A DNA stretch of 64,000 nt, taken from positions 124,001 to 188,000 of the forward strand of contig NW_019774936.1 of NCBI RefSeq assembly GCF_001039355.2. The letters run 5' to 3'. Position 1 is the stretch's first letter. Each line of letters begins with the position of its first letter. A program made the position numbers and the translations under genes. The DNA is from Lingula anatina (lineage: Eukaryota; Brachiopoda; Lingulata; Lingulida; Lingulidae). This document shows, in pieces, positions 13,791 to 24,914 of the stretch. The notes under the pieces were generated by a model. The model ran no database searches. It saw nothing but the letters and a program-made list of their open reading frames with translations, and was not told the origin of the DNA.

Positions 13791-14049
13791 AAAAATGCAC
13801 CGTTATCAAGAAGTGGGAACCATGTTGACGATGGCTCTATAGTAGCAGATAAACATAATCGCTCTGACTTCAACGGTAACAATCACGTACACCATTTAAT
13901 GTTGTCCTTAATGGTTTGTTTCAGCAGCGCAAACAAGATAACCACGTGTTACAACAAGGTGAAAAAAACATAAATCCCCATGCACAGTATTATTAGTATT
14001 AGTCATAATATAGTTTTGTTTTAAAACTGACTACACTTGGATGATATTC

Positions 14050-14064
14050 GGCCAGTGATTGGCC
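14050..14064 (+). promoter_or_regulatory. Palindromic CCAAT-like promoter element of P2
   Basis: GGCCA-GTGAT-TGGCC, a perfect 5-bp inverted repeat with a 5-base spacer containing an inverted CCAAT (ATTGG), 40 bases before the TATA box. Kept exactly in P3 at 19225-19239. Confidence 0.5.
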
Positions 14065-14103
14065 TAATGATTGATATTAAATTGCTTCCGCCCAACTGCC
14101 GGG

Positions 14104-14110
14104 TATAAAA
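14104..14110 (+). promoter_or_regulatory. TATA box of P2
   Basis: TATAAAA in a block identical to the P3 promoter except for a few bases. The noncoding first exon ends at 14245 (AAAG|GTATAC). Confidence 0.7.
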
Positions 14111-14282
14111 GACGATATTTCTTTGCTTATTTTCGTGCGGAGAAGGCGCTGTCAGTTGTTAAAGAACTTCCATCCGCCGTTTTGCAGCGGCCACTGGAGC
14201 CGGCACCGACAGTGAAACACAGGATTTTGATTCATAATTTTAAAGGTATACAGTTCTGTGCTATTTATTATTCTCATTTCTT

Positions 14283-14285
<3 letters not shown>

Positions 14286-14341
<56 letters not shown>

Positions 14342-14342
14342 T
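14286..14342. repeat. TC/TG microsatellite in the first intron of P2
   Basis: (TC)n followed by (TG)n; the same compound repeat with a different length sits in the first intron of P3 (19440-19510). Confidence 0.9.
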
Positions 14343-14588
14343 GAATATGATACGATAACCTTTGGATGTTTGGATTTCATCAAATAATGAAGGTGACATA
14401 GAATGAGGAAAAAATCACGTTCAACTATGTCTTATTTAATTCCAATCGTGGATTACATCATATTTTTTCTTTTAATTCTTCTGCTGTTTCTTCTTCTGAT
14501 TATTTCGTTATTGCTGTTATTAAAATTTACTTCCTTTACATTTTTTAAAGTACAATTTTATTCCTTTTTATATTTTATAGAATTTTAG

Positions 14589-15263
14589 ATGAGGTTCCTA
14601 CTCCAACTCGCCGTTTTAGGTCTAGTGAGGACTGTAAGAAGTGCCGAAGTCGGTAAGATCATTTATACACACGACGGCAATAACGATCTACTTTAACTAT
14701 ATTTCATCACAAACACTGATATCGATAGAATAGATGCAGCGAAATCAAAACAAAAATTTTCAAAGGAAAGGCAAACCAACTTCTCAAAAGTGCAATAACT
14801 GAGAGCAAAATGCAAGTATTTGCACCACTTTCTATTATGATTTAACATCAGGTCTATATATGTCAGTGGCATACAAAAAGAGGAACTTTCCTGGAATGTA
14901 TTACGAGACAAATTCAAATTTCATTAAAATTACACATCTTTTGAACGAACATGTATGCAGTCGCCACAGTAATAATTGTATTTCCAAACACATGCTCCAG
15001 TTGCGAGTTTATGTGTCACTTCGTGTCTTGCAGATCTGCTCGGCGTATGCGATCCCCACAAAGATATATGTCTTGCCAAGTACTCCAGCTGTGAGCCATT
15101 CCTTGGAAATGTCAACGGTGAGAAATACGCCATGGTGGAAGCTAAAGCCGGTCTTCTTGAGGTGAACCCCAACTCCAGAAGATGTACTTGTCTCCCTGGC
15201 TTCAGCGCTGTCAACACCGGAAGTTCTGTCGGGGACAGTGTCCGTTTGAATTGTGTGCCAGGT

Positions 15264-15294
<31 letters not shown>

Positions 15295-16482
15295 TTAAAA
15301 GATCTTGAAAAATCTTAAATATCTACATTCTTGCTTTAGGATCCATGGTTAGATGGTGTCACTGAACCACGTGATGACCACGTCACATGCCACGGGGTTC
15401 CTCAGTGTTGTTGATTTGGTAGAATGCCAACCTTATTCTCCCCCCTTTTTTTCAACTTCCAGTTGAGGGTGCTTCCTGCTATACCGACGGAGACTGTAAC
15501 ATCCGTAACTTGGATTGCCTCCCACTTCTTTCCCTGCTCCCTGGCATCTTTGGGGCCGTGGGCCAACTGAACTCCGACAGTTTGTTCGCCCCAGGATTCT
15601 TGACTCCTGGCACTCAGGCGATCTACGCTTTCATCGCTGGCTTCTTGCAGCTTTCAACTCAGTTCCTGTGTGGCTTCAATCGCGTCAACACCATTGAGTA
15701 CAAATGTACGTACGCTAGCCCGTCGAAGCAAGACACTGCCTTCTATGGTGGAATGCACGGTAATGGTCAGGGAGCAAGCTTGAAAGGCGGTGGGTACGGT
15801 GGCACTTGCAAGAGAGTTAACAGAAACGAAGGATATCCATCGGGTAAGTAAAATTTTAAACTAGAGAAAAAACAGCATGTGTATCACGGGTCTCAAGCAT
15901 AATGTTTATAATCATGATTGATAAATATTGATTTAATATTATATTTAAAAAACATAAATGAACCGACTGACAAACAATATAAAAAGCCAGTTTGAGATTT
16001 TAAAACTTTATATGCGGTTTTTGTTCACTTTTGACTTCCTTTATCGTTGTGACATATTATTAAATTATAAACAATTGCTGAGTTTGACTATGGGCTTTTT
16101 TGGTGGACCTCGGAAAAGTGAAACCATTCGAGGCGCAGATTATATCATTTTGTCTCACATTGCGTTATTATAAAATATTCGTTTCCATTTTTTTTCAGCA
16201 TCTAGTATCTCGACTAAAGGAAAGACAAGCAACAATATGCCATGTGAGTACTCCTAACTTCTGTTGTTCGTATAATGAGATTTTCTTGTTTTATTTATGA
16301 CGATGCACCTTAGTGGGATACTTAGTGGGATACATATAGAAATTACTCTACAACTGTATGGAAGCATCTGGAAGTTTGTACAACTTAACATTTTCGGCCG
16401 AATTCTAGAATGTTCTTGAAAGTTCTTTTGACTATGTCCATAATTCACATGCACATTTATCTTTTACGACTTTCCCAATGTT

Positions 16483-16513
<31 letters not shown>

Positions 16514-16797
16514 TTGCAATTATTAACTTGTTCAATGATGTTTGTAATACAAACTAACATAACTGAGGATGAAATATAACAAGCTTAGCCGCACACCTAA
16601 TCATTTAATCACCGCAATTTAATAAAAAAATTTCAGACCATGGCCAGTACGGAGGACAGGTTTTTACCGGATTCGGAGGCCAATCGTTTATGGGGTACCA
16701 ACCCACCTTCGGTGCCCAACAGCCTTACGGGGCCCAAGCAAATTACGGAATGTACTCACCAACGTACAAAACATACGGCTACGGTAAAAAGAGATAA
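14589..16797 (+). CDS. Paralog P2: secreted double Cys-rich protein with Gly/Tyr/Gln tail
   Basis: Coding exons 14589-14652, 15034-15261, 15463-15843, 16199-16243 and 16637-16797 give 292 aa; all introns are phase 1. The start ATG directly follows a splice acceptor (TTTTAG). Signal peptide MRFLLQLAVLGLVRTVRS; first six-Cys module residues 22-97; second residues 98-224, with an added Gly-rich stretch (NGQGASLKGGGYGG) before the last Cys. The linker exon encodes only 15 residues (ASSISTKGKTSNNMP). The tail (240-292) is rich in Tyr, Gly and Gln (HGQYGGQVFTGFGGQSF) and ends YGYGKKR. Closest relative is P3 in the duplicated unit; P2 has a single remnant (SNNMP) of the repeat that is expanded in P3. 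Function unknown; secreted structural role inferred. Confidence 0.88.
15268..15294. repeat. TA dinucleotide repeat in P2 intron
   Basis: (AT)n directly after the donor of the first Cys-module exon. Confidence 0.9.
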
Positions 16798-17252
16798 GAT
16801 ACCACGGCCACATTTGGGTCAGGATTAATACGATGACGACATTTTCAGGATCCGATTTAAGGGCACGCTTTTCTGCTAATATGATTTTGCTGTACCACAT
16901 GTCATTCCTGTGTTTTCTATTTTAATTTAATGGCAAACATGGTTATGACGTTTCTAAATCTTAAATTGCTAAAAAGGTTATTTTGATACAGTTATGACGG
17001 ATGTTTGCAAACATCTCGATGGAAGCCTGTAAAAAATATCCTTTTTAGATCGGTTGACGCCAATGATGCAGATTTTTCTAGCAGGCTACTTGATTTTACC
17101 CTAAAAGTCACAAGAAAAATTCATCACACGTTAAGAGGGAAAATAATGACTGGATCAACAATATGTTTGTGACCAACAGACATGCCATCTTACTTGAACG
17201 TAAGGACTAATGAAGGTTTCAAAAACCGGATGCTTTCCACCGAAAATTTAAT

Positions 17253-17264
17253 GGGAGTCGGTGC
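17253..17264 (+). promoter_or_regulatory. Shared 3' UTR motif, P2 copy
   Basis: GGGAGTCGGTGC, identical to the P1 and P5 copies, about 200 bases before the AATAAA. Confidence 0.45.
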
Positions 17265-17455
17265 TTACCGTGGACGACGACTTGGAAACAACCACAAGTT
17301 GCTAGGCATACGATATAAATGTAATCGTATGTCGGCACTAAGAACATCTGTGAGTGTCGTAATTTATGCTGCGAAGACTATCAACAGAATATGTAGCATA
17401 TTTATATAACACACGTTAACAACACACGTGTGAAAATGCTGCGCTGTGCATGATT

Positions 17456-17461
17456 AATAAA
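17456..17461 (+). promoter_or_regulatory. Polyadenylation signal of P2
   Basis: AATAAA about 660 bases after the stop, in sequence shared with P3. Confidence 0.6.
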
Positions 17462-17753
17462 ATTAATTAATAAATGATATAGATTATACATACGTGAATA
17501 CTTGTATTATTTTAAAATTATTTTTCAGAACAATGTATGTGTCTTCTGTTCATCTGTCCCATTTGATGTATTATTAATATTATAGTATTTATATACAACA
17601 AACTTCCATTATAACGTACTATTATAGTTCATATCGAGTGAAGATAAAGAGGGGCATGCCCTATCCCTACTCTAACATTATGTCCAGAGGCAAACTCTGC
17701 GGCCATCCTACAAAAAAATCTAGACAGATAAAACTCTATAACATACAACATAT

Positions 17754-17879
17754 ATTCAAATTACTGTTTTTCTTTTTATCAAGAGTAATATGTGGATATT
17801 ACCTCCAATATTTCTGTGACTGTCAGTCACCATCATCATTTTACAAGCTCTTGATAAAAAGAAAAACAGTAATTTGAAT
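17754..17879. mobile_element. Foldback element with 32-bp perfect arms
   Basis: Arms 17754-17785 and 17848-17879 are perfect reverse complements (left arm begins ATTCAAATTACTG), separated by 62 bases. The matching place in duplication unit B (near 23675) lacks it, so it was gained in unit A or lost from B. Probably a small MITE; no coding capacity. Confidence 0.6.
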
Positions 17880-18239
17880 TTATACATACAGAGCTAATGA
17901 AACTGTTCTCTCATACAACATATAACTCATAAAACCCTCGGTTCGCTGTCAATGTATTGATAAATCTAACCGGTTAAATGATGTGTAGAAAAGACGTGAG
18001 AAGCAAATCTGGACTTGTTCGGATGTATATTTCCTGTCTATAGTTCTTGGCTGCTTTCATGTAAAATATCTGAATTTCGATATGAAAGGGTTTAATAAGT
18101 TTTTCATTGCATTGCACCCAAACGAGGCTTCTTTGAAACTGCATGCTGATCATTAAAATGATTAAAATGACCGATGATAAATTACATGTAGCTCAAAATA
18201 CGATTGAAATCGAACAAAATCTAATTTTATGCTCTAATT

Positions 18240-18975
18240 CGAACGAACATAAAATATTTATGATATAAACGCAGACAGTGGATGAAAGCGCTCATTACGT
18301 TCCGTGTGCTTTATTTCCGGTTTAACGTATTGTCATAAAGAGAGTCATTAGTGATAATTCAAAACCATACGTACTTCCTATTTGATTTTTTTAACTGAAC
18401 AAGCTTTTAACAAAAAAAAAAAAATTAAAGCAAATATCTGTAAAACGAAACCGTTTTAAAGGACTAATAAAATAATAAAAATAATGATAATAATAAGTTC
18501 TTTTATGTTTTTTTTAGAAAGAAACTCATTCTTGCTTTATCTTCTACCGTCCATTAGAACCAGGATCCGAACTGAAACATTAAAACATTCTGATATAAGA
18601 CATGTAAAACACTAAAAAGCTTGAACAACCAGTAAAACTAAATTCTCTATTCTTTTTAATCGTAATTTGTCAAATTATAGAAAATAATCATTTAAACAAA
18701 CAAACTTAAACATTTTCTTTTTTATTGGTAAAGTAAAATCCTTCAAAACTGGCTGGGTGGGAGGGAATTATAAACATTCTCTGCTTGCATCACGGAACGT
18801 GAAAGAGCCTTCGAATGACCTAACCCTAAAATCTACTTTTCCTCATCACCTTCTATACTCAAGTGGCCAGTCACGTGATCATCACACTACTCCGACTGTA
18901 CTGGACAGTTCGCCCCGGGGTAAGTTCCCCCCCATCAATTAACGACAAACTAACTATGGGGTAAAAGAATTGATC
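18240..18975. other. Spacer between duplication units A and B
   Basis: AT-rich sequence with poly-A and AATAAT-type tracts. No exon, no recognised element. Confidence 0.4.
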
Positions 18976-19224
18976 GCATCATTTTGTAAAGTGACCATGT
19001 TAACGATGGCTCAAAAGTAGCAGATAAACATAATCGCTCTGACTGCAACGGTAATAACCATTTACAATATTTAATGTTTCCCTTGATGACTTGCTTCAGC
19101 GATGCCGACAAGATAACCACGTTTTATTACCAAATGAAAAAAAAAGCAATTTCCATATACAGTATAATTAGTATTAATCATAATACAGTTTTGTTTTAAA
19201 ACTGACTACACTTGGATGATATTC

Positions 19225-19285
19225 GGCCAGTGATTGGCCTAATGATTGATATTAAATTGCTTCCGCCCAACTGCGGGGTATAAAA
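19225..19285 (+). promoter_or_regulatory. Promoter of P3 (palindrome plus TATA box)
   Basis: GGCCA-GTGAT-TGGCC at 19225-19239 and TATAAAA at 19279-19285, at the same spacing as in P2. The noncoding first exon ends at 19402. Confidence 0.7.
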
Positions 19286-19436
19286 GACGATACTTTTGCT
19301 TATTTTCGTGCGGAGAGAGCACTGTCGGTTTGTGAAATACTTCCATCCGCCATTAGTTCGGCACGGACAGGCAATCACAGGGCGTTGATTCATAATTTAA
19401 AGGTATACCGTTATTCGCCTTTTATTATTCTTTATT

Positions 19437-19439
<3 letters not shown>

Positions 19440-19510
<71 letters not shown>
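19440..19510. repeat. TC/TG microsatellite in the first intron of P3
   Basis: Counterpart of the repeat at 14286-14342, with a longer TG part. Confidence 0.9.
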
Positions 19511-19747
19511 TACCATAGACCTTTACTTACTTGGATTTCATCAAATAATGAAAGTGACGCAGAATAAAGAAAAAATCAAGTTCAACAATAGCTATGTCTT
19601 ATTTATTCCAATCGTGGATTACATCATGTTTTTCTTTTTCTTTTTCTATTGCTTCTTCTTCTGATTATTTTATTATTATTGTTGTTATCAAAATTAACTT
19701 TATTCCACTTCCTTTATATAGTTTCTTTGTTTTATTTACAATTTTAG

Positions 19748-22720
19748 ATGAGGTTCTTACTTCAACTCGCCGTTTTAGGTCTAGTGAGAACTGTAAGGGG
19801 TGACGAAATCGGTAAGATCACTTGCATACACCAAAGCAACAACGATCTACCTTACCTCTATTTCATAACCAACACTGATGTCGATAGAATAGATGCAAAA
19901 CCAAAACAAAAATTTCAAAGAAAAGGCAAACCCACTTCTTAAAAATGCAATAACTGAGAGCAAAACGCAATTATTTTCACCAATTTCTGTTTTGATTTAA
20001 CTTCAGGCATATGTAATGGCAAACAAAATGAGGCACTTTCCAGAAGTATTCTACAACACAACTTCACATATCAATTTTCTTTTGAAAGTATGCTGGCCCA
20101 ACAGTAAAAATCGTATTTCCAAGCATGTGTTCTAGCTGCGAAAACATTTGTCACTTCGTGTCTTGCAGATCTGCTCGGGGTATGCGATCCACACAGTGAT
20201 ATCTGTGTTGCCAAGTACTCCAGTTGCGAGCCATTCCTCGGAAATGTCAACGGTGAGAAATACGCCATGGTGGAAGCTAAAGCCGGTCTCCTTGAGGTGA
20301 ACGCCAACTCCAGAAGATGTACTTGTCTCCCTGGCTTCAGCGCTGTCAACATCGGAAAAGCTGTCGGTGATAGCGTCCGTCTGGATTGTGTGCCAGGTAA
20401 ATTTAATACATTTTTTGAAAAATCTTTAAAGATCTAAAATATCTTCTTTTTTGCTTTAGGATCCATGTAATGGTTAGATGGTCTGTTGACGCTAACCAAA
20501 ATATTACCTGTGAAGATTTTGTTGTTCAGCAAGACCGAATGTAAGGTCTGTTATTAATAAAGAAAAGAAGGATACATCGTACTTCCACAACGTAAAATGC
20601 CAACCTTATCCTACCCCTTGTTTTTTCAACTCCTAGTTGAGGGTGCCTCCTGCTATACCGATGGAGACTGTAACATCCGTAACTTGGATTGCCTCCCACT
20701 TCTTTCCCTGCTCCCTGGCATCTTCGGAGCGGTGGGGCAGCTCAACTCCGACAGTTTGTTCGCCCCAGGGTTCTTGACTCCTGGCACTCAGGCGATCTAC
20801 GCTTTCATCGCCGGTTTCTTGCAGCTTTCAACTCAGTTCCTGTGTGGCTTCAACCGTGTCAACACCATTGAGTACAAATGTACGTACGCGAGCCCGTCGA
20901 AGCAAGACACAGCCTTCTACGGTGGAATGCACGGTAATGGTCAGGGAGCAAGCTTGAAAGGCGGTGGTTTCGGTGGCACTTGCAAGAGAGTCAACAGAAA
21001 CGAAGGATATCCATCGGGTAAGTTTATTTTTTAAACTAAGGAAAATCGCCATGTGTATCACGGATCTTTAGCATTATGTTTATTATCATGATTGATGAAT
21101 GTTGTTTTATTATTATATAGAAAAAAAAACGAAAATACGTAGGCAATCAAACATAAATGGACTGAGTGACAAACACTATATAAGCCAGTTTGAGATTTTT
21201 AAAACTTTATATGCAGTTTTTGTTCGCTTTTGACTTCCTTTATCGTTGTGACATATTAAATTATATACAATTACTGACTTTGACTATGAGCAATTTTTTG
21301 TGGACCTCAGAAAAGTGATATCGATCGAGACGCAGATTGCATAATTTTGCTTCACATTGCGTTATTGTATTTTCAATCTTTCCATCCGTTTTCACCTGAA
21401 AGGTTTTCATTTGTTTCAGCATCTAGTACATCGGCTAAAGGAAAGGGTAGCAACTATATGCAACAGGCATCTATGCAGGGTAGAAACTATATGCAACAGG
21501 CATCTATGCAGGGTAGCAACAATATGCAACAAGCATCTATGCAGGGTAGCAACAATATGCAACAAGCATCTATGCAGGGTAGCAACAATATGCAACAAGC
21601 ATCTATGCCATGTTAGTATTCCTAACTTTTGTTGTTTGTATAATGAGATTTTCTTGGTGTATTTGTAATGATGCACCACGGCCCTGGTATTGCGTTCAGG
21701 ACTACCCAACTACCAGACTCGGCACCGAATGATCCTGAAATCACCGGTAGATCAGACCACACTACCCGTTTTCAAGGTGTGTGTCAGATCGCATTACACA
21801 GTATCAGACGCGACACCGCTCTTGCCTAGTACGCGATGTGATAGTGACGATTCTCAGCGGGGTTGAAAAGCATTGCATCACCACTCAAAATTTGTTCAGG
21901 CTATGACACTGTGTAATGCAATCTGATACACACCTTGAAAACGGGTAGTGTGGTCTGATAAACCGGTGAATTCAGGATCATTCGGTGCCGAGTCTGGTAG
22001 TTGGGTAGGCCTGGCGTTATTGAATAAAAATATTCTTGTTGCTATTTTAATACTCAGCAACGATTTTCAAATTAAATCCTTTCTCCAGTAATGAAGTCTA
22101 TAACTAATTAAACAGTTTAAATCTAATAATTTAATAATCGGATTACAGTTCCAAGTACTGTAGTTGCAGTAAGAATGTGCAAGCAGTATCCAGTAAGCAG
22201 CATTAATAAAACAATAACAAAAAACAAAAAAATACAAACAATATAGGTGGAGAGGGCTCAAATGTATACCCTCAGTTGGTTACATCTAAAAATCTACAAC
22301 TGTATGGGAGTATCCTAAAGTTTGTACAGATTGACAATTTCTGCCAAATTCTAGAATGTTCTTGAAAGTTCTATATCTTAGTAATTCCCATCCATCTATC
22401 GTATACGCCTTTCCCAATGTTTTATTCATTTACTTATTTATTAAACTGTTTTATTAATTCTTCATTTTTTAGTTATTAACATTACTGAAGATGAAACATA
22501 ACGGCCTTGGCTACACATCTCAACATTTAATCACTGCAATTTAACTTTAATTATTTCAGACTATAACCCATTCGGAGGACAGGCTTTTAACGGTTTCGGA
22601 GGGCAATCATTCATGGGGTACCAACCCACCTACGGTGCCCAAATGCCTTATGGGTCCCAAGCAAATTACGGGATGTACTCACCTTCATACAAAACATACG
22701 GCTACGGAAAAAAGAGATAG
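19748..22720 (+). CDS. Paralog P3: double Cys-rich protein with 11-residue repeats
   Basis: Coding exons 19748-19811, 20169-20396, 20637-21017, 21420-21611 and 22560-22720 give 341 aa; introns phase 1. Signal peptide MRFLLQLAVLGLVRTVRG; first six-Cys module 22-97; second 98-224; linker 225-288; tail 289-341 ending YGYGKKR. The linker exon is 192 bases against 45 in P2, because it holds five tandem copies of GSNNMQQASMQ-type units rich in Gln, Met and Ser. The donor after this exon is GTTAGT rather than the GTGAGT of P2, so its use should be confirmed from RNA. The last intron carries a 317-bp MITE. Same inferred role as its neighbours. Confidence 0.86.
21446..21610 (+). repeat. In-frame 33-bp coding minisatellite (5 units)
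   Basis: Five units of exactly 33 bases encode GSNYMQQASMQ, GRNYMQQASMQ, then GSNNMQQASMQ twice and GSNNMQQASMP. Units 3-5 are virtually identical at the DNA level, so the expansion is recent; P2 has none. Confidence 0.95.
21697..22013. mobile_element. MITE with ~110-bp terminal inverted repeats
   Basis: Left end CAGGACTACCCAACTACC pairs with right end GGTAGTTGGGTAGGCCTG, and complementarity continues for about 110 bases per arm with roughly seven mismatches. GCGTT occurs on both sides (21692-21696 and 22014-22018), a likely 5-bp target-site duplication. It sits in the last intron of P3 and is absent from P2. No ORF; superfamily not assigned. Confidence 0.8.
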
Positions 22721-23165
22721 GGCATCTCAGCCTCATTTGTGAAAGGATTAAAACGATGACGACATTTTAATGACCGATTTAAGGACACGCTCTTCTGTTT
22801 ATATCATTTTGCTGTACCACTTCATTCCAGTTCAATGGGCGTACACTTAAAATAGCACACATGGTTATAACGTTTATAAAGCTTTAATTGCTAAAAGGTT
22901 GTTTTGATACAGTTATGACGGATGTTTGCAAATATCTCGATGGAAGTCTGTAAAAAATATCCTTTTTAGATCGGTTGACGCCAATGATGCAGATTTACCT
23001 GGCGGGCTACTTGATTTTACCCTTAAAGTCACCAGAAATTCATCTCACGTTTAGAAGGAATATAATGACTGGATCAACAATTTGTTTGTGACAAACGGAC
23101 ATGCCATCTTACTTGAACGTAAGGACTAATGAAGGTTTCAAAAACCGGATGCTTTCCGCCGAAAT

Positions 23166-23177
23166 GGGAATCGGTGT
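23166..23177 (+). promoter_or_regulatory. Shared 3' UTR motif, P3 copy (diverged)
   Basis: GGGAATCGGTGT, two changes from the P1/P2/P5 form, at the equivalent position. Confidence 0.35.
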
Positions 23178-23381
23178 TTACCGTGGACGACGACTTGTAA
23201 AAAACCACACTTTACCAGGCATACGCTACCAGTGTAGTCGTATGCTGGCACGAAGACCATTTGTGGTGTCGTAATTTATGCTGCGAAGACTATCAACAGA
23301 ATATGTAGCATATTTATATAACACACGTTAACAACACACGTGTGAAAATGCTGCGCTGTGCATGATTATTTAAAATTAATT

Positions 23382-23387
23382 AATAAA
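23382..23387 (+). promoter_or_regulatory. Polyadenylation signal of P3
   Basis: AATAAA about 660 bases after the stop codon. Confidence 0.6.
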
Positions 23388-24383
23388 TCATATAGATTTT
23401 ACATACGTGAATACTTGTATTATTTTTAAATCATTTTTCACAATTATGTAAGTGTCTTCTGTTTATCTGCCCCATTAGATGTAGTACTAATATTATAGTG
23501 TTTATGTACTACTAAGTTCCTTTACAACATATTATTATAGTCCATATCTAGTGGACATAAAGAGGGGCATGCCCTATCCCTACTCTAACATTATGTCCAG
23601 AGGCAGACTCTGCGGCCATCTTACACACAAAATATTGAGACAGATAGAACTCGTATAACTTACAACATGATATTCAGAAAACCCTCGGTTTGATGTTATT
23701 GGATTGATAAATCTAATCGGTTAAATGGTTTGTAGAAAACACATATGTATTATTCGGTTGAAGCAAATCGGGACCTGTTCGTATGGTTTCGATATGAAAT
23801 GGTTTAATAAGTTTTTTAACCCATTAAACTCAAACAAAGGTCCTTTGAGACTGCATGCTGACCATTAGAATGATTCTATGAACAATGATAAAGTAGATGT
23901 AGTTTAAAACACGATTGAAATTGAAGGAAATATACTTTATCCGGAATTAAGGGGCCATTCTAAACCAATATATTAATTCGTTTCATGATTATGGCTATGA
24001 AAATAACTTAAAACTTGTTTAAATAAATAATTCAGTATGTGTACTATGTTTAACGCAGTGAGCTAAATTATTGGGTGTGCAGATGTTATAAATATGTAGG
24101 CCAGTGATAGTTATTAAATCTGCCCTGGAACAACGAAGTCACTCACGTTTATATTATGTTTACATTGCCTCTTTCAATCAAGTTTCCACTATTACACTGT
24201 AATTTTCTACTCCATATAAACAGCTTTGTCCAGATTTAAAATATGATAGTATACAAAATGTGACTGTTGAACACACATATTTTCATGACTCAGTTTTCTT
24301 GTTGACATTTCACGCCTTTGATCACTAATTTGATAATTGGGCTATTTTTTCTTCATTTAGGGTGTTTCCTGGGCGCCAGAAAG

Positions 24384-24390
24384 TATAAAA
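24384..24390 (+). promoter_or_regulatory. TATA box of P4
   Basis: TATAAAA, followed by a short noncoding exon ending at 24458 at a strong donor (CGT|GTAAGT). Confidence 0.6.
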
Positions 24391-24914
24391 TCCTCACCTA
24401 CGTTGACAGGATTGGTAGGGTGTTGTTAGCTTTGGCGGGGAGCAGCATTATTTTTCGTGTAAGTACATTGTCAGAGGGCATTTTTTTAACAGACTTGAAA
24501 CAGAGTCGGTGATAGAGCAGAGTGTCTTCTAATTTACTACGATGATTGTTTAAGTCAAGGTACATTGTTAGGTGCGTCCGTGTGTGCGTGCGTGTGTGCG
24601 CGCTCGCTTGCGTTTCGAATATTTGGTGTAAAAATGGACTTTTTGTAAAGGTTTGAGATAGTATCCTTGCAAAATTGAGAAAATACATCCTATGGATAAA
24701 ATGTTACCTTTAATTTAGGTTGATTCAAGATAAAACAAGTCATCAAAGACGCTCGAACTCGTCAAAAACCATTTCTCCATTGCATTAAAACTGATGTTCA
24801 TGACTTAAATACATTATGTTAACGTGTTAATCCGAGAGCTTTGACGATTGTTCCAGACTTGATCACTCTGACGTATAATGTTGATTTTCTTAAATTAAGA
24901 AATATCAAAATGTA

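Larger units (their letters stand above)
13797..18235 (+). repeat. Tandem segmental duplication, unit A (contains P2)
   Basis: The whole P2 locus, from about 250 bases upstream of the TATA box to about 800 bases past the poly(A) signal, is alignable by eye with 18980-23942. Nearly identical anchors are AGCAGATAAACATAATCGCT near 13845, the promoter at 14020-14150, all exons, and a 60-base block at 17647-17708. Confidence 0.8.
18980..23942 (+). repeat. Tandem segmental duplication, unit B (contains P3)
   Basis: Second copy of the unit at 13797-18235. The extra length is mostly an insertion of about 600 bases in the last intron (including the MITE at 21697-22013) and the expanded linker exon. 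Confidence 0.8.
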
